A DNA stretch of 64,000 nt from Aphanomyces cochlioides (Eukaryota; Oomycota; Saprolegniomycetes; Saprolegniales; Verrucalvaceae): the NCBI GenBank assembly GCA_019828595.1, contig JAHQRK010000012.1:2232001-2296000 (forward strand), read 5' to 3'. Position numbers and translations under genes: made by a program. The notes beneath the pieces were generated by a model. That model worked only from the letters and a program-made list of their open reading frames with translations. It did not search any database and was not told where the DNA came from. Below, one piece after another: positions 22,876 to 33,823 of this stretch. The stretch's first letter is position 1. Every line of letters starts with the position of its first letter.

Positions 22876-24486
22876 ATGCAGCGCTTTCTCCAGTCTGGTT
22901 CGACTTCTCAACGTTGAATCTAGTCGCTTACGTCATGGACTGTAGGGTCTGCCGTCCGCAGGTTTACCAGCCTTCAAACGAGCGCCATGAAGCGAGTCGT
23001 CGGGTCGCTCCAGAGCAATGTCGACATTGAGGGCAATTCAAATCTCTGGCTCAGTGCAGACGCTGTGGTATGACACTCTAGCATGATGAGCGCGAGAGTG
23101 ATCTGGACGACTAGGATGAACCGACGCTGTCGATTCTAGACCCATCGCCAGGTTTTACCGCCGCTTTGCGCCGTCGATCGTTCAACTTGGCCGACTCGTA
23201 CAACCAGTAGGCCGTCTCGTTGACGGAATTTGAACTAAGGACTGCATTGATAGACCGATCAATGGCTCGCACAAGACGCGATACATTGAGCAATACGTCG
23301 AGAGCGACCCGTTTGCTCTTGTCAAGGACAGCATCTCGTCCGTTTCCGACAACATCAAGATGATTCTGGGCTCCGATCATCCAGTCCTGGAAGCTGTTGC
23401 CAAGTAGGGTCTTGTCCCATCCTGAGCGCATGTTAAAGCGCCATGACAGGTATTTCTTTGAGAACGACGGCGGCAAGAAGATCCGACCAACCATGATCCT
23501 CTTGCTTTCTCGAGCTGCTGAAACCGAGCGCGCGGCCGACCAATCGACCTTTCCTAAATCGCCAGAGTACATTGCCGCATCGCAACAGCGTCTTGCCGAA
23601 ATCACGTACACTCTGGAGCTTCTTTCTCGATCATCCTAAGCCATCCATGCATAGCGAAATGATCCACACAGCCAGTCTCCTCCACGACGACGTGATTGAC
23701 GAAGCCGACACTCGACGATGCATGCAGTCCGTCAACAAAGTCTTTGGCTCGAAAATGTCCATCTTGGCCGGTAAGACGCGATGCGTTGCAACAGGATGGC
23801 TCAAAGACATCGCTAGGGGACTTTTTGCTCGCGCGATCTTCGATCTGCCTTGCAAGATTGCGCTCGTTGGAGGCGGTGGAGCTCATGTCGACGGCGATTG
23901 AACATTTGGTCAAAGGCGAAGTGATGCAAATGCGCCACGCTGACAAGAACGGCGCGATCTCGCCGTTCGAGTACTACCTCCGCAAGAACTACTACAAGAC
24001 GGGCTCTCTCATGGCCAACAGTTGCAAAGCGTCGCTTATCCTCGGCGAACACTCGGAGCGTGTTTGCGAACTCGGCTTTGCTTATGGCCGTCATTTGGGC
24101 TTGGCATTCCAGCTCATTGACGATGTGTTGGACTACAAGGGCCAGAACACTGGCAAACCCATGCTTGCTGACCTCAAAGCTGTAATTTCTTCCTCTTTGG
24201 GCACGTCAAACTCATGCATGTGTAGGGCTTGGCGACTGCACCCGTTCTGTTGGCGCAGGAAGAGTTTCCAGTGCTCAAGGAGCTCGTCGCACGCAAGTTT
24301 TCAGCGGAAGGCGACATCGACTTGGCTGCCGACTTGGTGGGCAAGAGCGTCGGACTGCAAAAGTCGCAAGAGTTGGCGATTGCACAGGCTGAATTGGCGT
24401 GCCAAGCTGCGCTGCAGTTCGCGCCGTCACCTGCTCGAGATGCTCTCATCAAGATTGCGCAGCTAGTCATCACGCGAACGAAATAG
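22876..24486 (+). CDS. COQ1: Mitochondrial trans-polyprenyl diphosphate synthase (ubiquinone side chain)
   Basis: Builds the long isoprenoid tail of ubiquinone. Eight exons can be joined in frame by introns 22913-22945, 23068-23114, 23207-23253, 23403-23450, 23605-23651, ~23770-23816 and 24181-24226. The start [20 protein letters not shown] is a mitochondrial presequence, then [19 protein letters not shown] and [20 protein letters not shown] lead into [20 protein letters not shown]. The catalytic core has [17 protein letters not shown], the first Asp-rich motif [26 protein letters not shown] and the second Asp-rich motif [11 protein letters not shown]. It ends [14 protein letters not shown]. 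The enzyme may act as a heterodimer (PDSS1-type) in other eukaryotes. The first three introns are inferred from phase agreement. Confidence 0.9.
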
Positions 24487-24585
24487 AGCCATGAGAGAGA
24501 GAGAGGATAGTCTATTTTTCAATAGAACAAGATTCAATTGTACAATCCAACAGACGCGAGCATCCAAACGACGTTTCGCCACGCC

Positions 24586-24936
24586 ATGAGCAAGTCCAAC
24601 GACAAATTCTACAAGACGGTCATCTTTGCCGAGGACATGACGGACGTCATGCTTGAAAAAGTCGTCGCGACGGCCAAAGATGCCTTTCAGCTACAGGTCG
24701 CGGTAAGCAGCACGCGCGCGCCTTGATTTATGAGCTTATGGTGATGGTCTGTCTAGTCGGGGAAAACGTTCTCGACGATCGCAGAGTTTGTGCGGCGCAA
24801 CATGGAGAAGGAATACGGGCGAGGATGGAATTGTGTCGTCGGGCTGTCCTTTGGAGCGTACGTGACGCATGAAATCAAGACATATGTGTACTTTAGCGTC
24901 GCATCCGGCGTCTCCGTCCTCGTGTGGAAGACATAA
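24586..24936 (+). CDS. Dynein light chain, LC8/Tctex-associated DLC family
   Basis: A small dynein light chain. The start MSKSNDKFYKTVIFAEDMTD leads through EKVVATAKDAFQLQVA; an intron (24703-24756) then joins to SGKTFSTIAEFVRRNMEKEY. The signature GRGWNCVVGLSFGAYVTHE and the C-terminal strand TYVYFSVASGVSVLVWKT are those of LC8-type chains, which dimerise and dock partner proteins to dynein or axonemal complexes. The spliced product is ~98 residues, close to the family's 89-105. It differs enough from canonical LC8 that an axonemal light chain is likely; this is inference. Confidence 0.88.
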
Positions 24937-25013
24937 GTGTGACAATATACAAGTCGATTTAAAATAGAGCTCGGCAGTGCATCGAGAGGATGGATGGAGA
25001 GCAAGCAGGCTGG

Positions 25014-28000
25014 CTAGACCCACAGCATTTGCTTCATCTTGGTGGACAAACTGACTTTGATCACGCTCGTTTCTACCGCTTCGTCTTGGTCGGCACGAGG
25101 GGAGAGAACTTCTTTCTGGTTGATCAATTTGCCACAAGCAGCCAACTCGATCAACATGTCCGTGGCTTCATTGCGATCCACGACGACGACATCGATTGCA
25201 TCGCCATTGTCTTCGTTGAACGGCATGTTGGCAAAGCGAGTCGACCAGCCTTCTTCGCCTTCGTCGTTGCCGACGACATTGACCACAATGCGAAGAATCT
25301 TTACACGTTTCAGCTTGGTGCAAATTTGAGCAACGTTGCGAATCACGCGGTAGTTGAGCACGTCGGAGCTCATCATAACCACGACGACGTCTAATGGTTC
25401 ATGCTCCTTCATGGCTTCTCGGATTTGCATGTTCATTTCGACAGGATCCTCGGCATCTTTGGTGTTCATGCAGAAGCTAAAAGGCTCCCAACCGCAATTC
25501 TTCATTCGCCGCTTTGCTGAATTGACGACAATCAAGCGATCATCGTCACCGAGAATCAGAGCGCGCAAGCCATCGACTTTGCCATTTTCTTTCTCACGGC
25601 AATCGCCAACATATCGCAACACCATTCGAAGCAAAGGAGGACCGATCAATTGGTTGCAAATGACGACGGAGACGATCATCGTTGAGAAATAACTTCCCCA
25701 GCCAGGATAGAGCAATTGAATCTTCTTGGCCAAGCCCAGAGTCACACCGGCTTGAGTAATGTAAGCCATCCACGAGACACGGTTGTGCACAGGATTTTCA
25801 TGTGCCAAGGTGCCGCCGATGTATGCTCCAAGAAAGATGGCAAAGATACGCGTACAGCACAGCAAAACAGACACAGCCAGAGCCTTGAGGAGCATGTCAA
25901 GCTCGAGAGATGCGCCGGACAGAGTGAAAAAGCCAACGTAGACAAAATCTGCCATCGACTTGAGGAGGAGACTCAATTCCTCGCGGTTGGATCCATGATT
26001 CCAGTTGTACAATGTCGCGCCGGCAATCATACAACACATGAGGGATTCCAACCATGGATGACACAAATGGCCCAATACGAACAAGCCAAAGCCAAAGAGT
26101 AGAATCACGACTTGCTTGGAGAACTGGAGCAGTTTGTGCAGGCGACTGCGACGACGGATACGAGGAGTGCGCCAGAGGATGATGTACGACATAAATTTGC
26201 CAGACAAGACACCGACTGAAATAGAAATACCTATTTGGGCAACCAATTCAAGCACGCTTTGAAAGCTCACGCTCTTGTCGCTCAAGAATGATTCTGTGAT
26301 CATATTGTTGACGTTGAAAAGAGTAATGACAACGACATCGCAGAGGACCGTCACTGAAAACATAAATGTTGTAAAGTGGCCTTGGGAACCAGTTTCTTCA
26401 ATGACAGCCAAGGCAGACGACGGTGACCGGGCTATCATCATACAACCAGCAAGCATGGCAATGGCGTAGCATTCTGTCGAAGAGGTAGCTTGCAAAAAGA
26501 CCAAATAATTCGCCAAGACAATAATCGTCAAAGTCCCAATGACGTATTCAAATAATGTGAGCCATAAAGTGACGCACAAAATGCTCTTCATCTTGCGACG
26601 CATGTCAGCCCAATGCAGCTTGGCACCTGCTGCCAAACCAATGTAGGCCAAGGCAACTTCATCCACGAAACTAAGTCATAGTCATAAAAATGCAAGGAAA
26701 AGCGTTGAAAGTACCGCATTTGGCCCGTTTCATCCGTCGTCACGAGTTTCAATACGTAAGGACCAGCGATAATTCCCGTGGCCAAATAGCCCGTAATACG
26801 TGGCAACCCCACAAAGGGGCAAAGGTTGCTGATGGTATGAGAGGCGACGGCGACAATCACAAACGACAAAAAGACTTTGCGTTCAGGCATGTATGCACCG
26901 AAATCTTTTGTTGGGTCGAACTCATGCGGCTTCATTTCACGAGCAAATAGAGTGTTTTCATCTGTGAACTTGTTGATCGTCTATGCATGTCGTGAGGAAC
27001 TTTGCAGATGGCTATAAAACGTACGACAGTGTTACCGCCAGCATCTTCCAACACACAATTGATAGGCAGTTTGCCAGGTTTCCACATGGGATTCCCGCGC
27101 TGCATGACGTAGATAAGCTGATACGTATCAGTCGCCGAGTTGACAAATTTACGAGCCACGGACACGCCGTTGATGTCACATGTATCTTTATGCACAACGA
27201 GAGGTTTTTCTTCATGCGATGTTGTGACTTGCACCTCAATGACAGACTCGACGTGGGCAGGATTATCGGAAGAGTAGAGGATCTTTGTGGTTTTGATCTT
27301 GGGGCGATTCGCATCAATGACAAAAGTCAAATTAGTTTGTGTCGAGTAGAAGAAGGTATTCTTGGCAGCATTTTCTAGCTTGCATTCCACTGGCAGCGTT
27401 TGATTCACAGGCACGTCGCGATCCCCAGAAGTGACATGATAATGAACCAAGTAAAGCCCTTTGTTTTTATCTGGTTGCTCCACAAGTTCCAAAGGACCTA
27501 CAACACCTTGAGGTCACTCGAATGCGAAGAAAACAGCATACCAACGCCGTTGATCGAGCAATTGCCGGTATATCCTGAAGTCAAATTCTCGGCTTCCAAA
27601 GTTACAGACACCATGCTGCCAATTTTCGCAGGGGTTTCCGATGAGGACACCATGAAAACATCCTTTATCAATGGCAAGGTGCCATCCAAAGCGACATGGC
27701 CAGTAGCGACTTTGCCATTTGTCTGCGCGAAATTTCCAGCGATATCGGTCACATTACAGGAAAAAGACATGCCATTTTCAGCGACGAACGGATCGCCGGC
27801 GGCAATGGCATACTGCCCTTTGGATTGGGCAAGTGTCACTACACGATTTTGTGGCAGGAGCAAACACGTGCCAGATACATCGTGCTTTGATTTGGTAGCG
27901 ACAATAAATTCCACAGCCGAGCCAATACCAAGGAATACAGTGGACGGAGCAATGTTGGTTTTGTTCTTGGATGGAGCACTTGTCGGAGCGACTGTTTTCT

Positions 28001-28454
28001 GTGGCGGGACAATCGCAACTGAGTCAATCTCTGGCAAATAGGCATAAATTGCAATTGGCAATGTATCTGACACGGTCGCAAGGGTCGTGTTCGTCCGGGA
28101 CACCACGCATTTGATTTGGGTCGCACCAATGTTGGAGTCGGGATCTCCCAACTGAACAGTGTACCCCAGTCGGACTTTCCACTTGGAATCTTTCTGCACG
28201 AGCGACACATTCGAGAGGTTGATATTATTCAGCGCGCAGTGCGTATCCACATTGTCGATCGACGTGATATCGAGCGGGACATTGATTTCCATCCCGAGCA
28301 ACATATCAATGCCGCAATATCCCGGAGTCGGCGGCGTGGCATGAGTCTTCACGAGCGGTGTACACGATAGACCGATATCTTCAGCTAATAGAACGGAGAA
28401 GACATGTTGGACACCCCCAAGGAGGATGAAAAAGCATGGAAGAAACGATCGCAT
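25014..28454 (-). CDS. CPA2-type cation/proton antiporter with N-terminal secreted-type repeat ectodomain
   Basis: Four exons (28454-27542, 27497-27025, 26980-26715, 26670-25014) sum to 3309 nt, exactly 1103 codons, joined by three introns of 43-44 nt that start GTATG or GTAC and end TAG. Residues 1-20 (MRSFLPCFFILLGGVQHVFS) form a signal peptide. Residues ~25-465 hold four Cys-containing repeats, the last two sharing C-x-INGV ... LP-x-C-x-LE-[DN]-A. After MKPHEFDPTKDFGAYMPERK comes a CPA2 (Kef/CHX-like) transporter: PFVGLPRITGYLATGIIAGP, RSPSSALAVIEETGSQGHF, SVTVLCDVVVI and about 11-12 membrane segments. The cytosolic C terminus has Usp-like strands (PLDVVVVMMSSDVL, AIDVVVVDRNEATDML). It would exchange K+ or Na+ for H+. 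If the 26981-27024 intron is not used, it would be two genes. Confidence 0.8.
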
Positions 28455-28681
28455 CACAGCTTCAGTCCCAGTGAGAACGCGCCAAGATGCGATCGAACAA
28501 TGAAACCTCAAATAAAATATTCTCTTCACATACAAATTCCAATATAAATATTTCAAGTTTGTTTAAATTCCACTGTAAAAGCGGGCTATCGCAACGCAGC
28601 GGCCTTTGGCATCATGGGCCGCTGAGTGTGTCGCCGCGGTGCAAAGAAACGACCGCTAGATCATTGAGAAACCTTCCCGGG

Positions 28682-28942
28682 ATGGAGAATGAGGTCGTCA
28701 GAGAAGAGGGCATCGTAGCGTGTCGTTTAACCTGTTTCGGTGTGGTTTTGACAAGTTTCCCGACTTGATTCTGGCATCATTCTTGCAGCAACAGGTGGGC
28801 ACCACGGCAACGTACTGTGTAATGACGCTTTGCTCCGTTGCCGCGGCATTTGCATGCCCGCATAAGTCATGACTCGGTCTGATGGATCTTCATGGCCGTG
28901 GCATGTAGGCTTTCTCAGGGCTTGGCATCTTTTTCGCGTTGA
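28682..28942 (+). CDS. Possible small two/three-exon gene, unknown
   Basis: An ATG at 28682 (MENEVVREEGI) can splice to FPDLILASFLQQQVGTTATY and, through a consensus intron GTCATG...GCATGTAG, to LSQGLASFSR. The FPDLILASFL start faintly recalls an F-box, but the rest does not. It lies between two minus-strand genes. Very uncertain; the stretch 28455-29002 otherwise holds nothing I recognise. Confidence 0.25.
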
Positions 28943-29002
28943 ATCGATGAATCTGACGGAGAGTTTCAATATGGCCTGCCTTGTGTTTCTGCATCGATTT
29001 AG

Positions 29003-30411
29003 TCATGGCCATACCGCCGCCGCCATACGTTGTTGCAAACGACGACAACGCGTCGCTTTCAATTCGACACTCCTGTCGAGGAATATTCCTTGGGATCTAT
29101 GCTGTCGATTGAGCCGACCTCCATGTGGCAGTGTATGTCCATGCACACGTACCACCCAGTCTGCCACGCGGTCCGTCTTACACCGGTAGCTTTGATAAAT
29201 TCGCTTGACGTGATCCACGTCACGTTGAAGAGCGCACGAGAAGCGCAACTTCGCAGATTCCTCCTTTCCTCTAGCTCGGATCTTGAGCTGATGGCGCTGG
29301 AAGCTATGCCGTTTTGAGAGCTTGGAATGAGCTCGCCGTCGATAATTCCGTTGCGTGATAACTGCCGCCTGGAATGCTCTCTCGCGAAGTCTGGAAATGG
29401 CTTGCTTGAGTTCCATCACGCGATCTCGGGCTTGCATCCCACTGCATATGGATTCAGGGAAGTCCGACGTGGAATGAAGGTATTACCGCCACCTGGCCTG
29501 GATACGTGCTGCCATTTTGTATTCCATTTCGTTGATGCGATGGACAAACAATACAACGTTCGATTCAAAGCGTCGCAGTCTAGGCAGGCCGTGAAGAATA
29601 TAAGTGAGCTAGACAGGTACGTCATCAAGGGGCCAGAACGGTCTACGTATAAACGGTAGTCTTCCATAACAAGCATGAGATCTACGTCTTGGAACCAAAA
29701 GAGTGGCGTCCTGGTTGCATCGTTGAGAAGTTTCTCCACCAGGATTGGATTCGTCCAAGCGATTAAGCAAATTCCAGACTTGATCCGTGTCGTTTGTCGT
29801 GATATAACGCCGCGAATACGTCGTTGAATAGTCGTAGCAGCCCATTTTTCAAGGCGATCTCGCTGCTCTTTCAAAACTCGTCGCCGCTGTGCTTCCTTCC
29901 GCGCCAATCTTCCACGACATATCCTCTATAACATGAGCACTACAGCTTCGTTCAGAAGGTAATCGCTTACCTGAATATGAACTGCAGCGCTTTGTCGAAG
30001 ATCAAACAATTGTTTGAACGAAGAGGCCCGTTCAACCAACGCTGGGGTGAAATCCACGGATCCAACATTCAGGTGAATCGTTCGTTTGCATCCAACGCAT
30101 TCAGGGAGAACCTCTCCATCAAATGAGCGGATAAATGCATGGAGAGGATCCTTGTGGTCTCCGCGTTTCACCAAAACGTCCAAGCTCAGGCGAGTTGCAT
30201 CGATGAAGTTGACCGTATTGCATTCAGTGCAGGCCAAATATGGACTCACATAGAGCCCAGAACTTGTCGTGTTCCCTGTAAGCTTTTTGAACTTGATAAG
30301 AGGCGATCTTGGGCTTGTCGGCTTTACGACGAGTTGCGTCGACTTTCGCGCCTTCATTCCATCATTCGGTTGGATCTTGCGTCTAAATTTAAATTTAGAC
30401 GCAAGATCCAT
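29003..30411 (-). CDS. IQ-motif (calmodulin-binding) basic protein
   Basis: The start MDLASKFKFRRKIQPNDG lies inside a perfect 40-bp palindrome. A Cys-x2-Cys pair (LACTECNTVNF) and another (LPECVGCKRTIHL) may form a small zinc site. After the first intron (GTAAGCGATT...TTATAG) come IQ-like helices: AAVHIQRICRGRLARKEAQ, ATTIQRRIRGVISRQ and AARIQARWRGMQARDRV, followed by QAAVITQRNYRRRAHSKLS. IQ motifs bind calmodulin or centrin, and such proteins are common in cilia and cytoskeleton. Two further introns (one GTACCTGTCTAG..., one GTAATACC...TGCAG) are inferred. The 3' end is uncertain: the frame stops at 29003, but a short terminal exon near 28973 is possible. Confidence 0.7.
30371..30410. repeat. 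Perfect 40-bp palindrome
   Basis: TGGATCTTGCGTCTAAATTT followed directly by its exact reverse complement. On the minus strand it encodes residues 1-14 of the IQ protein. Confidence 0.97.
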
Positions 30412-30499
30412 AATAGTATATTTTTCAATTTTTTCAAAATTTAAATTTTGAAAAAAAAAAAAAATTTAAATTTTGAAAAAATTGAAAAATATACTATTA
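30411..30499. repeat. Inverted repeat with perfect 39-bp arms and 11-nt spacer
   Basis: Left arm 30411-30449 begins TAATAGTATATTTTTCAATT; right arm 30461-30499 is its exact reverse complement. The spacer is GAAAAAAAAAA. It abuts the 40-bp palindrome with no gap. Confidence 0.97.
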
Positions 30500-30564
30500 A
30501 AAATCATCAAAATTAATTAAAAACAACGGACCGAGTGCTTATTTAATAGTTATCAACATATCCG

Positions 30565-30738
30565 ATGGATGTGGCATTAGTCTCCATTGCAGCTGCGAAA
30601 TTAAAGATCCGCCGAGAAGATCAATTAAATCAACTCTGCAATGCTCCTCGTGGTGTATTGTCATTACCACGAGAAATGCGGCATTGCAAAGTTGGTGTGA
30701 TTTCAGAATTAAACCGAATTTTCTGGGATTTGACGTAG
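30565..30738 (+). CDS. Small open frame next to the hairpin, unknown
   Basis: ATG at 30565 gives 57 residues (MDVALVSIAAAKLKIRREDQ ... SELNRIFWDLT). The sequence has a helical, basic character but no recognised domain. No splice or promoter evidence. The rest of 30500-30932 shows nothing else convincing. Confidence 0.25.
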   Translation: MDVALVSIAAAKLKIRREDQLNQLCNAPRGVLSLPREMRHCKVGVISELNRIFWDLT

Positions 30739-30932
30739 GCGTACTTACGTTCTTTTCTCGGATTGGCTGATTTTAATTTTGATTTTTTGAAAATGATGCG
30801 TTCTCATCGTAGCCGCCGGCGCCACGATTCTGTGGCCATCGCGATGGAAGAGATAGAAGCGGCTTATTGTACGCGTGTATATTGTATAGCAATACTCTAC
30901 TAATGGCTCTATCTGACAACGTCTCCCGCTGT

Positions 30933-32039
30933 CTATACGAGGTTGCTCACTTCGTCCAAGTTGACATCTTCCTTGAGCATGTCATACTGTTGTTGTTCTT
31001 CTTCCAGAGGGATCAAAACGCATTCAATGCACTCGGGATTGCCCTGAGGATCAAATAGGAGCGTCAACGACAAGCTGCTGGTGACGCGGCCGTTGGCAAT
31101 CGCATTTTGAACAACCGTGCGCACAGTCTTTCGTGAGTCGATAGCATTGTGAACCAAAGACCTTGCGCGACCCGTATCGGCACTCAAGCATGAGAGCAAC
31201 GTCTCCTTGTTCTTCAAGGCATCTTCGCTGTAGCCCGTGACTTCTCGGAAAGACTTGTTCGCTCGCACGACTTGCATGTCCATCGTCATGATAAGAGTTG
31301 GAGTGCTTGAGAACTCGAAGTACCGTTCGAACGGTGCGTAGCCTTTGTTTTGGCCACCGGTGTTGCCACCACCAGAGTGCAACATGCGTTCGGCATGTTC
31401 GGCCTTTTGTTTAGCAATGATCAAGTCATTTCGAAGCATCGAAATGTAGTGGGCAGTGTTGTCCAAAATCGATTGCTTGTTCTTCTTGCAGCTCACACCT
31501 GCGTCGTCCAACAATTTCTTGAGGGTGTGGATGGTTTCATTGAGCTTGAACATGCGCTTCTTTTCCTTCTGGTTGAGCTCTTCACGGGATCGCTTCTGTC
31601 CATTGACACTCTTTTGATCCATGTCATCGCTGCCAGCGCCGTGCATAGAAGGAACGCCTTGTACATTCGAGAAGTCTGTCGAGACATGGAGCATCGGCTG
31701 ATTCATTTGCTGATAGAAATTGTGGTGGGGTGGGCCGTTGTTCAGGACAAGCGGTTCATGGTCGAAATCCCCGTGGTGTCCGTGGTGGGATGCCGCGTGA
31801 TGGGACGAGTAGTGCGACGAGTGGTGCGACGACGCGTGAATCGGTGGTCCACCGTGATGGGACGAGCTGTGATGGGAATTGCTATGGTGGGGCGCCATCA
31901 TGTGGAAGTCACTTGGGCCTCCATGGGACGGCTTGGTGTCCATGTACATCGGTCGTTGTTGCTGCGCATGGTGGTGGTGCATCATCTGCGATGGGGAATA
32001 GCTGTAGTCATTGCGATTCATCATGATCTTGGTTTCCAC
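30933..32039 (-). CDS. bHLH-PAS transcription factor, His/Gln-rich N terminus
   Basis: Intronless, 368 residues. Residues 1-150 are rich in His, Ser, Gln and Met (HHAASHHGHHGDFDHE). The bHLH spans about residues 150-205: KRSREELNQKEKKRMFKLNE (basic region and helix 1), TIHTLKKLLDDAGVSCKK (loop) and KQSILDNTAHYISMLRNDL (helix 2), followed by a short heptad stretch IAKQKAEHAERML. A PAS domain follows from about residue 235: APFERYFEFSSTPTLIMTMD, VVRANKSFREVTGYSEDAL and a C-terminal strand IECVLIPLEEEQQQYD. PAS domains sense ligands or mediate dimerisation; bHLH binds E-box-like DNA. It is a likely nuclear regulator. Target genes unknown. Confidence 0.9.
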   Translation of the reverse strand: METKIMMNRNDYSYSPSQMMHHHHAQQQRPMYMDTKPSHGGPSDFHMMAPHHSNSHHSSSHHGGPPIHASSHHSSHYSSHHAASHHGHHGDFDHEPLVLNNGPPHHNFYQQMNQPMLHVSTDFSNVQGVPSMHGAGSDDMDQKSVNGQKRSREELNQKEKKRMFKLNETIHTLKKLLDDAGVSCKKNKQSILDNTAHYISMLRNDLIIAKQKAEHAERMLHSGGGNTGGQNKGYAPFERYFEFSSTPTLIMTMDMQVVRANKSFREVTGYSEDALKNKETLLSCLSADTGRARSLVHNAIDSRKTVRTVVQNAIANGRVTSSLSLTLLFDPQGNPECIECVLIPLEEEQQQYDMLKEDVNLDEVSNLV

Positions 32040-32208
32040 GTCACAACAGCTGCTTCACAAGTACTGTAAGGGGGAAGCTTCTCTCTTGCACGTTTGGGTT
32101 GAAGAGCCAAATGGAAAATGACAGACATATGCTGGCAAGTCGGTCGGAAGTGTAGCATTCTTCACATAACCAACAAATACATCATATACAATTCTCAATA
32201 TGTTTTCC

Positions 32209-32218
32209 TTATCCGGAT
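32209..32218 (-). promoter_or_regulatory. TTATCCGGAT element upstream of bHLH-PAS gene
   Basis: A full site 170 bp upstream of the start at 32039, further than in other genes. Confidence 0.4.
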
Positions 32219-33738
32219 CAAACGGCTTCGCTTCCCCTACCCGCAGCCAAGAAATATATGGAACTTTGTATACACCGTCAATATAAGATGCGCCGGTTCG
32301 GCCATCTTGCGGCGGGCAGAATCGTTCGTTCTGCTTCTTGTTTGACATTCGTGGGAGAGATGCCGTTTGGGACGACGTCCACTCGTGCGAGAGAGGCCAC
32401 ACACCCTGCCTGCCTGCCTCGACGACGACCTCGATGGGACTATCCGGACGACCATTACTACAAACGTGCGGCTCCCATACCGTTCGCAAGCTAAAGGACG
32501 GGGAGGCCACGAATCCAACCAACGCGCTATCTGCATCATGTTGTAGAATCCAGCGAATCTACCCTATCAATGGAAAGGACATGCAACGACCTACAACAAG
32601 CATCAACGCCACCCTCGACGCGACGGCGGTGCTAGCCACGTGGCCAGCAAGAACCAGAATTGTGTACCCACCGAGTCCGATCGACAGGGATCCAGACCCG
32701 TGGCGGCGTGTCCACTCGAGCGCAGTTGCTGCCATGATATCCTTGTGCATTTGGTTGTATCTATGTGCAGCTTGCTGTGGTCAGATGGGCCTTCATCTTA
32801 GCACGCTGGATCCTGAAAACCTCTCACATTCTATATTTCGACTTTGGACTTCTGTTCTCCACCTGATTTCTCGCTGCGAAAGTGTCGGTTTGTTATAAAT
32901 TCTGAAAGGTTTTTTAGAACTCTCGAGATGTCCCACAGCCCTTTCTAAGACGGAACACATGGCCCAGCCGGCGACGGGAGGAGAGAGAAACACGGGGACA
33001 ACGTGTCATCCACCGACAGACGACTGCTGCTGTGTGTACGTCCATCGTTCTCTCAGAGGCCTGACGTCGTGGAGAGAGAGAAACGCTGGAGCTTTCGATT
33101 GAAGTGAGGCGTTGAAGCCGTTGTTGAAGCACCCATGACTTACACAGCTCCGTGTTTTTACGGGTGGGAAGCCCAAACTTGAATTTCCTATGGCGCCCAC
33201 CGCGACATGTTCCAAGACGTACTCACACTGCGACACACTCGCGCCACAGCGTCGGCTTCAGACAAGGTTGTAAACAGAAGCATCTTCGCTTGAGAAAGGC
33301 CTGCTCCACGCTCTCTGCCCTGAGGAAAGCGTATATCACCTGCTCCATATGAAGAGAGGTGCCCAATTACTCACGCCGTCAAAAGAGCACGTTGAGCGCG
33401 TGAAATGCTCGCAATCCTGATGGTTGGACTCAGCACCGTCGAGTCGACGCTCGCTTCCCAGTGCTTGTCGTCACGTGTTGTGCTTGACCTGCGTTAACCA
33501 CCGTGCAGCATCCTGTCTGTCGGCTGTTGGTCAAACAGTAAACAGAGTCTGCGAGTCAGCGTCTGACATAACATGCTCGAAGCGACCGAGAGCTTTGCGC
33601 CGTCCTTTAGCTCCTCATCGATGCTCCGTTCATTTCACTCGGCGTTGTCCTAGCCATTGGATTCCAAGCTTGCCCATCATCTCCCTCTTTGTGGCCATGA
33701 TTGCTTCTCTCGTCGTTCCGAGAATGACAAAGGATGTG

Positions 33739-33759
33739 CCGGATAAGATTCGGATAACT
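33739..33759 (+). promoter_or_regulatory. CCGGATAAGATTCGGATAA double element upstream of HDHD5
   Basis: Two direct CGGATAA half-sites about 65-85 bp before the start at 33824. Confidence 0.55.
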
Positions 33760-33823
33760 TTTCGGCGCGGGAGGCAATAGGTGCGGCGACGGATATGCGT
33801 GGAATCACATGCCCTCGTAGTCA

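Larger units (their letters stand above)
32040..33823. other. 1.8-kb intergenic region without a convincing gene
   Basis: Open frames here (e.g. plus 32338-32898, 186 codons) have no domain, no clear homology and cysteine/arginine-rich random-like composition. This is the longest non-coding stretch outside the transposon cluster. It may hold a long leader and enhancer of the bHLH-PAS gene. ATCCGG-like sites occur at 32209 and 32441, and the HDHD5 promoter element at 33739. Confidence 0.5.

Noticed and set aside
23111..23611. 166-codon minus-strand frame over the polyprenyl synthase 5' exons
   Set aside because: The plus strand can be joined in frame from a mitochondrial presequence to the catalytic core, which explains the region better.
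32338..32898. 186-codon plus-strand frame
   Set aside because: No domain, no supporting splice pattern, Cys/Arg-rich random-like composition.
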